64,000 bases of DNA, taken from Paenibacillus sp. P25. Its GTDB lineage: Bacteria > Bacillota > Bacilli > Paenibacillales > NBRC-103111. Position numbers and translations under genes: made by a program. The notes below the pieces were generated by a model, which had not been told where the DNA came from, made no database searches, and saw nothing but the letters and a program-made list of their open reading frames with translations. Position 1 is the first letter of the stretch; every line of letters starts with the position of its first letter. Where the stretch lies: the NCBI GenBank assembly GCA_024704175.1, contig CP085629.1:8173501-8237500 (forward strand), in the 5' to 3' direction. Shown piece by piece: positions 38,197-47,459 of the stretch.

Positions 38197-39728
38197 ATGA
38201 ACAAAAGGAAATGGTCGCTCGTCTCGCTAGCCTCACTCACGCTGACCTCGGCCGCCTGCTCGTCCCAAGGGGGAGGCAAAGCCCCTTCTGGTTCGTCCGG
38301 TTCCGCTTCCGCCGGGAATGGCGAAGCGAAGCCTCAGCTGAAGTCGCTGCAAATCTGGCAGAAGGACGATTACAACACGTATCCGGTGGCCAAGATGCTG
38401 GAGGAGAAAACCGGCTACAAGGTGCAGTACGACATGCTGCCCCAGGACAAACCGCAGGATAAGCTGAACCTGCTGATTGCTTCGGGCGAGCCGTACGATG
38501 CCATCACGACAGGGGAGGAAGCGATTTCAAGGCGCTTTACGCGGATTATGCCAAGAAAGGGGCACTCACGGATCTGGGGCCCTTGATCGACAAGTACGGT
38601 CCGAATATTAAAGCCTCCGTGTCCCCGGCGACGCTGGATGCGGCTAAAGTTGAAGGCAAGCTGTACGCGATTCCGACGCCGACCATTCGTTATGCGGGAA
38701 CGAGCTTGATGATCCGCCAGGACTGGCTCGATAAGCTCGGATTGAAAGCGCCTACAAGTTTGGATGAGCTCGTTGCGGTGCTGAAAGCGTTCAAGGAGAA
38801 GGACCCCGGCGGCAACGGGGATAAGAATATTCCCCTGACGATCAAAGGGGACGATCCGTTCATTCAGAATATCGCCGGGGCCTTCGGACTGGCCAACGGC
38901 TACAATGATGTGAACGGCAAGCTGACCCCCCGTGTGCTGGACCCTGGCTATAGGGAGTATGTGGCTTTCATGAGCGATTTGTTCAAGCAGGGCCTGCTTG
39001 ATAAAGAATTCGGCGTCAACAAGGATGCGACGATGAAGGAGAAGTTCTCCAGCGGCAAGGCGGGCATGATCCCGCTGCATTGGGCCGATGTGCCTACGGT
39101 TGCCGACGCCCTCAAGAAGAATGCGCCGGATGCCAAGATGGCCTATATCCCCGCGCTTAAGGGCAAAGACGGCAAAATGGGCATCTCGGCCGCGGCCGGT
39201 TTTGACCGGATCACCTTCATCCCGAAATCCGCCAAGCATCCGGAGGACGCCGTCAAGTGGATCAACGCCAAGCTGGATAAAGATACGTTCAAGCTGATGG
39301 CCATTGGGGAGGAAGGCAAGCATCACACCTTCAAGGACGGCGCGTACCAGCCGATTCTTCCGATCTTTACCGATGAGCGGAATCAGGCGAATAACTTCTT
39401 GATGGGCGTCGATGAGAAGAATTATCCGACTTATTGGCAGGCCCGGGTGCGCAAGGATCCGCGTCTGTTCGAGGCTTGGGAGTACCTGAACGTGAAGCGA
39501 CCGGAGGAGACCCGTAGGCCTGACCTACTCGGCATCGCCCCGTTCATGCCGGAATATTCGAAGAATGCCCAGCGACTCGGCACGATGGTGAACGATTACA
39601 CGGTGAAATTGATCTTTGGTGCAGAGCCGCTTTCGGGTCTCGAAGCGTTCCAGCAGAAATTTAAGGCGGCCGGGGGCGACGCCAGCTTCAAAGAAATCAA
39701 CGATTGGTATGTTACTTTGAAAAAATAA
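38197..39728 (+). CDS. Extracellular sugar-binding lipoprotein (one frameshift)
   Basis: ATG at 38197 after AAGGAGGG. About 510 residues: lipoprotein signal with lipobox TSAAC at residues 19-23, a Gly/Ser spacer, then a large solute-binding fold typical of LplA-like proteins. One base is missing near 38522 (GCGATTTCAAGG), breaking TTGEEA from FKALYADYAKKGALTDLG. Receptor for the LplB/YtcP permease. No ATPase gene lies here, which is usual, since a shared MsmK-like ATPase serves such importers. Ligand unknown. Confidence 0.9.
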
Positions 39729-39741
39729 GCCGGAGGTCTCC

Positions 39742-41088
39742 ATGAGCAAAATCATTGAAGCGGATGTTATCGTATGCGGTGGCGGACCGGCCGGCGTCAA
39801 TGCGGCCATTGCGGCCGGCCGCGGCGGTGCGAAGACGGTGCTGATCGAGAAATACGGTTTCGTCGGAGGCATGTCCACCGCGGCGCTCGTTTACCCTTGG
39901 ATGACCTTTCATACGACGGAGGGAAAGCAGGTTATTGGGGGCATCGCGCAGGAGATCGTGGACCGGCTGGTGAAGCTGAACGCTTCTCCCGGCCATGTCC
40001 GGGATACCGTCGGCTTCGTGCATACCGTAACTCCGTATCATCCCGAAGTCTACAAAGTGCTCGCCGTCGATATGCTGAAGGAAGCGGGGGTCAAGCTGAT
40101 CCTGCACAGCTTCGGGGATGAGGTTCGGATGACCGGTGACCGGATTGATTCCGTACAGATGACCTCCAAATCCGGCAAAATGTACGTCAAAGGGAAAGTG
40201 TTCGTCGATGCGACGGGAGATGCGGATATCGCTTATTTGTCCGGGGCTCCCTGCCTTAAAGGGAGAGACGGCGACCGCTTGACCCAGCCGATGACGATGA
40301 AGTTCCGCATGCGTGGCGTGGATCTTGCCCGGGTGAAGCGGTACATGCTCGAGCACCCGGAAGAGTTTTACGGCAAGACGCCGTTTGCGGAGTCTGCCCC
40401 ATCTGCCGCTTACCGGGGTGCTCGGCTTCTACCGGCATTGGAAAGAAGCGGATTTGCCGATCCGGCGCGATCAGGTGCTCTTTTTTACCGGCCCCGAGGC
40501 GGACGAGGTGCTGGTCAATACGACCCGGGTGCAGGGACTGGACGGCACGGACGTGGAGGATTTGACGGAAGCGGAAGGGCTTGGCCGGAGGCAGGTGCTG
40601 ATAGTGGCGGAATTTATGAGAAACCGTCTGCCGGGTTTTGAACAAGCATCGATTTCCGCTGTCGGGGCGCAAATCGGCGTTCGCGAATCGCGCCGGATCG
40701 ACGGCCTCTATACGCTGCAGGCCGGAGATGTGGTGCAGGGGCAGCTGGTTCGAGGACGTCATTGCGCGCAGCGGATATCCGATCGATATTCACGATCCGT
40801 CCGGCAAAGGGGTGATCGCCCGGTGGGTGGAAGGGGACGGAGCCTACGATATCCCCTACCGGCCGCTTGCTGCCGAAGCGGGTCGTCAACCTGCTGACGG
40901 CCGGCCGCTGCATATCGACAAGCCATGAGGCTCTGGCAACGACTCGCCTTACCCCGAGCTGCATGGCGACGGGGCAGGCGGCGGGATCCGCCGCCGCGCT
41001 TGCGGTCCGGGACGGGGTAGTTCCGGCTGACATCGATGTGAAAGAGCTTCAAGCCGTACTGACGGCGGGAGGGGCCCTGCTCGGCTGA
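39742..41088 (+). CDS. FAD-dependent oxidoreductase, copy 1 (three frameshifts)
   Basis: About 448 residues. The N-terminal dinucleotide fold VIVCGGGPAGVNAAIAAGRGGAKTVLIEKYGFVGG binds FAD, VFVDATGDADIAYLSG is the second FAD contact, and QIGVRESRRIDG plus ATGQAAGSAAALAV close the fold (FAD_oxidored family, PF12831-like). Three surplus bases: 40391-40395 (GAGTCTGCCC for GAGCTGCCC), about 40737-40742, and 40865-40872 (GCTTGCTG for GCTGCTG). It follows the sugar-binding protein by 13 bp and is paralogous to the next gene. Presumed oxidation of an imported sugar or derivative; substrate unknown. Confidence 0.88.
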
Positions 41089-41139
41089 AAGCAGCGGGTT
41101 CGACCCTTCACCAAATATTCGTTTAGGAGGCAGAAAGCA

Positions 41140-42552
41140 ATGATGAGTGATGCAAAGACGTTGGTTACGGTGCCCTCGCAGCAGCTGCCCGTTTCTTATA
41201 CGCCCGACGTGGTTGTCGTAGGAGGCGGCGCTTCCGGCGTCGCGGCGGCGATCGCGGCGGCCAGGAGCGGGGCGGATACCCTGCTGATCGAGCAGAGAGG
41301 CTATATGGGAGGGATGGGGACGGCCGCGCTCGTGCCGGCCTTCTGCCCGTATACGGACGGCGAGAAGCCGGTGATCCGCGGCATCGGCCTGGAGTCGCTG
41401 GAGCGGATGAAGTTGGCGGCGGGCGACGATTTTATGGCCCGCTACAAGGAGCGCCTGGACTGGGTCCCGATCGACGTGGAGACGCTTAAGCGCGTGTACG
41501 ACGAATCGGTAACGGCCAGCGGAGCCGGGGTCCTCTTTCATACCTTTGCGGATCAAGTCCTTCTGGAGGGCGACCGGATCAGCGGCCTGGTCATTACGAA
41601 CAAGTCCGGCCGTTCGGTCGTTCAGGCGAAGCTCTACATCGATGCGACGGGCGACGCGGACTTGGCGGCATTGGCCGGCGTACCCTTTCATGTCGGCGGG
41701 GAGCAGGGAGAGCTGCAGCCGGGGACGATGTGCTTTCTTGTAACGGGAGTGAGTAAAGAGCGGTTCGACCGGTTTCTGGCGGAGTCGGGACAGGGCGGGC
41801 AGCTGGAGAAAACCGTGACGGAAGCCCAGCGTAACGGGGACCTGCCGGAGGGGCGCAAGCGAATCTCGGGCATCGCCTGGCTGTCCGATACCGTCGCCGG
41901 CTTTAATTTCGGACATATCTTCGGAATCGATGGCACCAAAGCGGAGGATCTCAGCCGTGGCGCCATCGAGGGGCGCAGGCTGATCGAAACGCAAATCCGC
42001 TTTCTTCGAAAGTATGTACCCGGCTTCGAGCAGGCGTATCTGGTTCATTCCGGCGATCAAATCGGCATCCGCGAAACGCGCCGGATTGTCGGCGACTATA
42101 CGCTGGTTGTCGAGGACTTTCTCTCGATGCGTTCTTTCGAAGATGATATCGCCCGGAACGCTTACTTTATCGACATTCATCTTGCGAATGCATCGAGCAC
42201 GATGACCATCAAGCATTTGCCCAAAGGCCAGTCGCACGGGGTGCCCTACCGCTGCATGCCGCCGCAGGGCAAATCCAATCTGATCGTCGCGGGGCGTTCC
42301 GTCTCCTCCGACCGTCCGGTTCAGGGCTCGCTCCGCGTCATGCCGAACTGCTTCGCCATGGGGCAGGCCGCCGGAACGGCTGCAGCGATGGCAAGCCGGT
42401 CCGGCGGCGGCTTCCGCGACGTGCCGGTGCCCGAGCTGCAGCGCAGGCTGATCGAGCAGGGGGCTTGGCTGGGAGAAAAGCCCGGCCAAGCAGGCGCGGT
42501 GAGTGAGGCGGTCGCCGTCAAAGTGGAATTTGACCAGGAGGCTTACCGGTAA
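41140..42552 (+). CDS. FAD-dependent oxidoreductase, copy 2
   Basis: 470 residues, intact, from an ATG with AGGAGG upstream. Same family as the preceding gene: DVVVVGGGASGVAAAIAAARSGADTLLIEQRGYMGGMGTAALV, LYIDATGDADLAALAG, QIGIRETRRIVGDYTL and MGQAAGTAAAMA. It has about 20 extra residues at the C-terminus (AVKVEFDQEAYR). It ends the sugar-import operon before a perfect bidirectional stem-loop. Two paralogs side by side suggest a heteromeric enzyme or two successive oxidations; neither can be proved from sequence. Confidence 0.9.
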   Translation: MMSDAKTLVTVPSQQLPVSYTPDVVVVGGGASGVAAAIAAARSGADTLLIEQRGYMGGMGTAALVPAFCPYTDGEKPVIRGIGLESLERMKLAAGDDFMARYKERLDWVPIDVETLKRVYDESVTASGAGVLFHTFADQVLLEGDRISGLVITNKSGRSVVQAKLYIDATGDADLAALAGVPFHVGGEQGELQPGTMCFLVTGVSKERFDRFLAESGQGGQLEKTVTEAQRNGDLPEGRKRISGIAWLSDTVAGFNFGHIFGIDGTKAEDLSRGAIEGRRLIETQIRFLRKYVPGFEQAYLVHSGDQIGIRETRRIVGDYTLVVEDFLSMRSFEDDIARNAYFIDIHLANASSTMTIKHLPKGQSHGVPYRCMPPQGKSNLIVAGRSVSSDRPVQGSLRVMPNCFAMGQAAGTAAAMASRSGGGFRDVPVPELQRRLIEQGAWLGEKPGQAGAVSEAVAVKVEFDQEAYR

Positions 42553-42602
42553 CCCGTAAGGGCGGAAGTGCTGGGAAATTCGCAGAAGTTGATTTAGATC
42601 AT

Positions 42603-42657
42603 GAAATCGCCCGTTCGCACCGGGATATGGCGCGAACGGGCGATTGTCATTTTTGTT
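42603..42657 (+). terminator. Bidirectional terminator between FAD oxidoreductase and ydcF-like gene
   Basis: AATCGCCCGTTCG pairs with CGAACGGGCGATT, with T-rich flanks on the plus strand. It serves converging genes. Confidence 0.88.
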
Positions 42658-43426
42658 TACTTAGCCTGCAGCAAACCCATATATTCCTTGACGGCTGTGC
42701 TGAGCAAATCGATCCCGCCGGACGAGGGAACGAGCTTCGTCAGCCGCCACTCGGAAGGCTGACTGACCAGGTAGCCGACCGGGTAAGGAATGACTTCCGC
42801 TCCTTGTTTGCGGAAATGCTGCACCGCCCGGGGCATATGGAAAGCCGATGTGATGACAATGGGCCGATGCAGTCCGTCGCTTGCCAGAAGCTTCACCGAA
42901 TTTTCGGCGTTTTCCTTCGTCGTTCGGCTCGTATCATCCAGCAGAATGTCCTGCTCCGGCACCCCGAGAGCAAGCGGCTTCCGCTTCGACAGCCTTCCTT
43001 CATTCCCCGTGTCCGTGAAGACCTGCCCGCCCGATACGAGGACCGGCGCCCGCTTCCGGTGATACAGCTCGGCGGCCGCCACGACGCGGTTCAGCGTCGT
43101 TCCGGTCAGCTGTCCCGATCCTTCCACCTCGGGAACGCCCCCTACGGCCCCTCCCGTCAAGATCACATACACATCGCCTTCGATCGTAAGCGGGGGCTGT
43201 AGCGCTGCTCCAAGGTACGAACGGCGGCTTCTCCGGCCAGCGGAGTGGAAGCGGCGTAGAGCACCAGCGTCGCCAAAGCCGAAGCAAGCGCCGCTCTGCG
43301 TCCGAAACGCAGCGACCAGACGGTCAGCGCCGCAAACAGTACGATGAAGATCCCCGGCGGGAGCAAAAAGCTGTATAGCGCTTTTAACACATAAATCATG
43401 AGAGCGAGCGACCATCCTTTCCGCAT
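42657..43426 (-). CDS. YdcF/DUF218 family membrane-anchored protein (one frameshift)
   Basis: The start at 43426 gives MRKGWSLALMIYVLKALYSFLLPPGIFIVLFAALTVWSL, two membrane helices. A DUF218 domain follows: YVILTGGAVGG, RVVAAAELYHRKRAPVLVSGG, ENAENSVKLL and VITSAFHMPRAVQHFRKQG. The family includes SanA/ElyC-like envelope proteins. One base is missing near 43195 (CAGCCCCCGC on the minus strand), between the helix region and the domain. About 256 residues after repair. Possible role in envelope polysaccharide metabolism, inferred from ElyC only. Confidence 0.85.
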
Positions 43427-43645
43427 TCCGGTTCCATGAAATTCCTTTTCCTTACGATTCAGTAAGTTTAAGCGCGTTAAAGTATAAAGCGCGCTGCAAC
43501 TTTCTGAACTAAGAAAAATTTCCGCTAAAAACGGTCTGGCACCTTTGAAGGACTCCGATAAGGAGTTTTTCTTATTATCGCCGCCCGCCGCCGTTTTTTC
43601 AATGGATAGGCTATCGCTCATTTGCAGTGGATCGCCTTTCGTCGG

Positions 43646-43651
43646 TATAAT
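43646..43651 (+). promoter_or_regulatory. -10 element upstream of the Spx/ArsC-like gene
   Basis: A perfect TATAAT, with TTGCAG 18 bp upstream at 43622-43627 as a weak -35. Confidence 0.55.
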
Positions 43652-43689
43652 TGGGGGAGGAACCGAGTACAACTTACTAGAGGACAAGG

Positions 43690-44071
43690 ATGATTCGAAG
43701 CATGAACGGCAAACGATTAACGATTTATCAATACCCGACCTGCGGCACCTGCCGCAGCGCTATGAAGCAGTCTGAAGGAGCTCGGCCGGGAAATGGACGC
43801 CGTGCACATCAAGGAAACGCCGCCGAGCGCAGAGCAGCTGAAGGAGCTGATTTCCCTCAGCGGGCTTGAAATTAAGAAATGGTTCAACACCTCCGGCGAA
43901 GCCTATAAAGAAATGCAGCTGAAAGACAAGTTGCCGCAGATGAGCGACGACGAGAAAATCCGGACGCTCGCCTCGAACGGCATGCTGATCAAGCGCCCGG
44001 TCGTCACGGACGGCAAGAAGGTGACGGTGGGCTATAAGCCGGAGGTTTATGAAGAGGTTTGGGGAAGCTGA
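43690..44071 (+). CDS. Spx/ArsC-family thioredoxin-fold protein (one frameshift)
   Basis: About 126 residues. TIYQYPTCGTCRSAMKQLKELG holds a CxxC at the ArsC/Spx position, EIKKWFNTSGEAYKEM and the C-terminal KRPVVTDGKKVTVGY are typical of the YusI/YffB-like ArsC group. One surplus T at 43771 (GCAGTCTG for GCAGCTG) splits the gene. I start at the ATG 43690 (AGGACAAGG upstream); the ATG at 43702 is equally conserved. It lacks Spx hallmarks for RNA polymerase binding that I could check, so I do not call it Spx. Arsenate reductase-like or regulator role unresolved. Confidence 0.83.
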
Positions 44072-44099
44072 ATTTATGCTTGAAGGAGTGTGAAAGCCT

Positions 44100-45179
44100 T
44101 TGGAGGAAAAGCCAAAAGGCAGGCCCAATAAACAAAATCCGTTCTGGTATATCGGCGCGGCGGCGATGTTCCTGCTTGCGAAGGGAAAATGGCTTCTCGG
44201 GCTTTTGAAATTCGGGAAATTCGGCGGAGCGATTCTATCCATGGCGCTGTCCGTCGGCGCGTATGCCATTTATTATCCCTGGGGATTCGCCATCGGCTTC
44301 GTGCTGCTCTTGTTGGTCCATGAGCTCGGTCATGTCATTGCCGCCAAACGCAAAGGGTCGCCGGTGACCGCGCCGGTATTTATTCCGTTCCTTGGCGCGC
44401 TGATCAACCTGAAACGCCATCCGCAGGATGCGGTGACAGAAGCGTATATGGCTTACGGCGGTCCGCTGCTCGGCTCTATCGGTGCGGCGACCGTGCTGGT
44501 TGCGGCTTATTTTACGGACAGTCCCCTTTTATATTCGCTCGCTTATGTAGGTCGCTTCTTGAACTTGATCAACCTCCTGCCGATTCACCCGCTCGACGGC
44601 GGCCGGATTGCGACAGCGGTCACCCGTTGGCTCTGGCTGGTCGGACTGATCGGCGGTCTGGTCGTCATCATCTACCTGCGCAGCTTCCTGTTCATCATCA
44701 TCTGGGCGATGTTTGCCTACGATTTGTACAAGAAATTCGTGAAGTACCGCAAGCACGGCGAAGAGCGCTTCGTCACTGCGAGCTTCCTGGTACCGGCCGA
44801 GCCGCTGATTGCCCAAGGCTTCTTTATTCCCGGCCCCGAGCATAAGCGGGAGCTTCCTTATACCACGTATTCCGACATGGACCGCCAGCAGTTCGTCCGT
44901 GTGACGTGGGACGGACTGGATTTTACGGGGACGATACCGCTGGTCCACCAAGGGCTTGTCCGCCGGGTGCATCTGACGCGACTTGAACATGTGCAGAAGG
45001 AAAACGGGCTGCATCTCATGCTGCACTGCCAGGTGGAATACACTTTGTTTGAAAACGACAGATATTACGACGTACCGACGGCTTCGCGCTGGAAGTTCGG
45101 GATCGCCTACGGGGGACTCGCCGCAGCTCTGCTCGGAATGATGTCCTTCATTCATAAGGCAAGCGGACTGTCAATGTAA
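44100..45179 (+). CDS. Site-2 protease family (M50) membrane metalloprotease
   Basis: 359 residues from a TTG start with AAGGAG upstream. Hydrophobic segments surround the zinc motif HELGH (about residue 75) and the second motif NLINLLPIHPLDGGRI (about 160), giving the third zinc ligand Asp. No PDZ domain. A ~140-residue cytoplasmic extension follows (KFVKYRKHGEERFV to FENDRYYDVPTASRW), with one more helix near the C-terminus. It fits the PDZ-less YdiL/SpoIVFB-like branch. Substrate unknown; sporulation or stress sigma control is possible, but there is no partner nearby. Confidence 0.9.
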   Translation: MEEKPKGRPNKQNPFWYIGAAAMFLLAKGKWLLGLLKFGKFGGAILSMALSVGAYAIYYPWGFAIGFVLLLLVHELGHVIAAKRKGSPVTAPVFIPFLGALINLKRHPQDAVTEAYMAYGGPLLGSIGAATVLVAAYFTDSPLLYSLAYVGRFLNLINLLPIHPLDGGRIATAVTRWLWLVGLIGGLVVIIYLRSFLFIIIWAMFAYDLYKKFVKYRKHGEERFVTASFLVPAEPLIAQGFFIPGPEHKRELPYTTYSDMDRQQFVRVTWDGLDFTGTIPLVHQGLVRRVHLTRLEHVQKENGLHLMLHCQVEYTLFENDRYYDVPTASRWKFGIAYGGLAAALLGMMSFIHKASGLSM

Positions 45180-45243
45180 TACGGATCGGATGAATGCAAT
45201 ACGACATTCCAAGCAATCAGACCAAAAAGACGAGGTTGTTATC

Positions 45244-46425
45244 ATGAAGCCTATTCAATCCAAACGTTTGGCCGAACTGGGTTCGGCTATTTTTTCTGAA
45301 ATGGCGCAGTGGAAAAAAGAGGTGCAGGAGCGAGGCGTCGACGTCATCGATCTCGGCATCGGCAGTCCGGACCGCCCGCCTTCCCCCAAGGTTATGCAGG
45401 TGCTGGCGGAAGCGGCCATGAACCCCCGGATGTACGGCTATCCTACTTCCGAGGGAAGCCACGCTTTCCGGGAGGCCGTAGCCCGCTGGTACAAGCACCG
45501 GTTCGGGGTGGAGCTGGACCCGGAGCGGGAGATCGTCACACTGATGGGCTCGCAGGACGGGCTCGCGCATTTGGCCTTAGCCGTAACCGACCCCGGCGAT
45601 ACGGTGCTGGTGCCGGACCCGGGATATCCGATCTATTCCGCGAGTCTGGTACTGGCCGGGGTGAAGCCTTATTTCCTGCCTCTTCGCGCAGAGAACGATT
45701 TTCTGCCCAAGCTGGAGGACATTCCGGAAGAAACGGCGCGCAAAGCGAAGTTCATTTTGCTTAACTATCCGAGCAATCCGCTGTCGGCGGTTGCTACACT
45801 GGAATTTTTCCGCAAGCTTGTCGATTACGCCCGCCGCCATGAGTCGCTGATCGTCCATGATTTGGCTTATTCGGAAATGGCTTTTGACGGATTCCGCCCA
45901 CCCAGCATTCTTGAGGTGGAAGGCGCCCGGGAGATCGCCGTCGAATTTCACTCGCTCTCCAAAAGCTTCAACATGGCCGGTCGCCGCATCGCTTTTATGG
46001 TGGGTCAGCAGGACGCCGTCCGCGCCCTTCGCGTATTGAAGTCGAATATCGACTATGGCGTGTTTCTGGGCGTGCAGGAGGCCGGCATCGCCGCGCTGGA
46101 AGAGGATATGTCGCCGGAAAGCCGTCCCGTTGCGGGATTGTATGAAAGGCGGCGTGACATCGTGATCGATGGGCTGAAGCAGGCGGGATGGGATATTCCG
46201 AAGCCGAAGGCGACGATGTTCATCTGGGCGCCGATACCGAAGGGGTGGACCGCTCGACAAATTTCCCGGGAAATCTTGTACTCGGCAGGCGTAGTCGTCA
46301 TTCCGGGTGATGCCTTTGGGCAGGAAGGCGAAGGCTACGTGCGCATAGCGCTCGTGCAGGAAGAAGAGCGTCTCCGAGAGGCCGTACAGCGAATCGCGCG
46401 TTTCCTGCAAGAAGCCCGGCCATAG
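45244..46425 (+). CDS. Class I/II aminotransferase (LL-diaminopimelate aminotransferase-like)
   Basis: 393 residues. MKPIQSKRLAELGSAIFSEMAQWKKEVQERGVDVIDLGIGSPD, then MYGYPTSEGSHAFREAVARWYKHRFGVELDPE, LMGSQDGLAHLALAVTDPGD, NYPSNPLSAVAT, and PLP lysine in FHSLSKSFNMAGRRIAFMVG. This overall pattern is that of the DapL/YkrV-YugH group in Firmicutes. I prefer the ATG at 45244 to one at 45190. Substrate may be LL-DAP, alanine or another amino acid. No pathway gene is adjacent. Confidence 0.87.
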   Translation: MKPIQSKRLAELGSAIFSEMAQWKKEVQERGVDVIDLGIGSPDRPPSPKVMQVLAEAAMNPRMYGYPTSEGSHAFREAVARWYKHRFGVELDPEREIVTLMGSQDGLAHLALAVTDPGDTVLVPDPGYPIYSASLVLAGVKPYFLPLRAENDFLPKLEDIPEETARKAKFILLNYPSNPLSAVATLEFFRKLVDYARRHESLIVHDLAYSEMAFDGFRPPSILEVEGAREIAVEFHSLSKSFNMAGRRIAFMVGQQDAVRALRVLKSNIDYGVFLGVQEAGIAALEEDMSPESRPVAGLYERRRDIVIDGLKQAGWDIPKPKATMFIWAPIPKGWTARQISREILYSAGVVVIPGDAFGQEGEGYVRIALVQEEERLREAVQRIARFLQEARP

Positions 46426-46721
46426 GCTTAAGCGGGGAGCCGGAGCAGGTGCAGCAGCAGGCTGAATGCATTAGCGGGTGAAAGGGGCTGTATCGATACA
46501 TGGTCCAGCCTCCTGCCGGACCGAGGACGAAAGCTACGTTGAGGCTGCATCTGCCTGCGTGACCAGGCATGATTGGAAATATATACAAGAGGGCAGCTGC
46601 ACGGTATAATTATCCCGTGACGGCACAGCAATGCTGGGACGCAATGAAAGCGTTTTATATTGTAACGGCGCTGGTACCACCCGAGGATAAGGAACAATAT
46701 TAAACTCCAGGAGCGATGAGC
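46426..46721 (+). other. Intergenic region, no gene seen
   Basis: About 295 bp between the aminotransferase and the VOC gene. It holds a perfect TATAAT at 46603-46608 without a good -35, and on the minus strand a GGGTGGTACC word (see rejected items). I see no ORF with a credible ribosome site. Confidence 0.5.
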
Positions 46722-47182
46722 ATGAGCGAGCAAACAGCGGATGTGCAGCCGGAAAAATGCACTAAACTGGGCAGGACGATTCAAGTTCGACTCGTGAAAG
46801 ATCTGGAGAAAGCGCAAGTCTACTACCGGGATGTGCTCGGTCGCCGTGTGGACGGCTGGGGCCATGCGGAGCGGGACGATAGGTGTTTCATCCTGCAGCT
46901 GGCGGTCTCGCCGGACGATGTGAAGCCGAACGCCGCTTCCGTGAAACGTGCAACCTACCCGACCGAATGGGAGGGCCCGGAATACGGTTGGGATACGTTC
47001 GTCCATATCGGCTGGGAGGATCTCGATCACTTATCGAGGAGATACGCGGCAAGGGTGCGATCATTGCCGTTGAGCCGTTCACCGGCGCACACGGCGGCTG
47101 GGAATTTAAGAACGCATATATCCATGACTCGGACGGTTACAGCATCGTACTTGGCGCTATGCGCAAGTACGAAGAAGCTTAA
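46722..47182 (+). CDS. VOC (glyoxalase/dioxygenase fold) family protein (one frameshift)
   Basis: About 153 residues. I start at the ATG 46722, eight bases after CAGGAG. Two betaalphabetabetabeta modules: IQVRLVKDLEKAQVYYRDVLGRRVDGWGHAERDDRCFILQLA, then WDTFVHIGWEDLDxLIEEIRGKGAII and EFKNAYIHDSDGYSIVLG. One base is missing near 47025 (GATCACTTATCG). The likely metal ligands (Gln/His early, His in FVHIG, Asp/Tyr late) cannot be assigned safely. Function unknown; the fold includes glyoxalases, resistance proteins and dioxygenases. Confidence 0.83.
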
Positions 47183-47252
47183 AGCGGAATGAAGCGGAAC
47201 ATTTCTGCGGAACAATAATTGAAAGTCACTTGAAAATTTATAGGAATTTAAA

Positions 47253-47300
47253 ATGACCGGGATGGCTTGAAAAATAAGGAGTCCCGGTTTTGTCTTTTTT
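47253..47300 (+). terminator. Terminator after the VOC gene
   Basis: ACCGGGA pairs with TCCCGGT around a loop, followed by TTGTCTTTTTT. Confidence 0.78.
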
Positions 47301-47357
47301 ATGGCTGAACAGACGGTCCTGCGAACATTGCGCACTTTACATCCATTTCTCATCATG

Positions 47358-47398
47358 TCGCAATTTCTTATACTGCCTTGTCACCAAATCGCAATTTC
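47358..47398 (+). promoter_or_regulatory. Direct repeats TCGCAATTTC, 31 bp apart, upstream of the dehydrogenase operon
   Basis: Exact 10-bp repeats at 47358-47367 and 47389-47398, three helical turns apart. Face and distance suit an AraC-type dimer, such as the regulator encoded at 49598-50563. A TAAGAT -10-like box follows at about 47419. Confidence 0.6.
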
Positions 47399-47459
47399 AA
47401 CCGCCGCCCAAACGTGATAAGATTTAGCCAAGTCATGTTATTATAAGGAGGAACACCAA

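Noticed and set aside
40759..42489. 576-residue minus-strand open frame over the second FAD oxidoreductase
   Set aside because: Antisense of a conserved coding frame; no recognisable protein features.
46655..46690. T-box core (GGGTGGTACC) on the minus strand
   Set aside because: No stem I or specifier upstream and no downstream minus-strand gene; GGTACC is a palindrome that makes chance matches likely.
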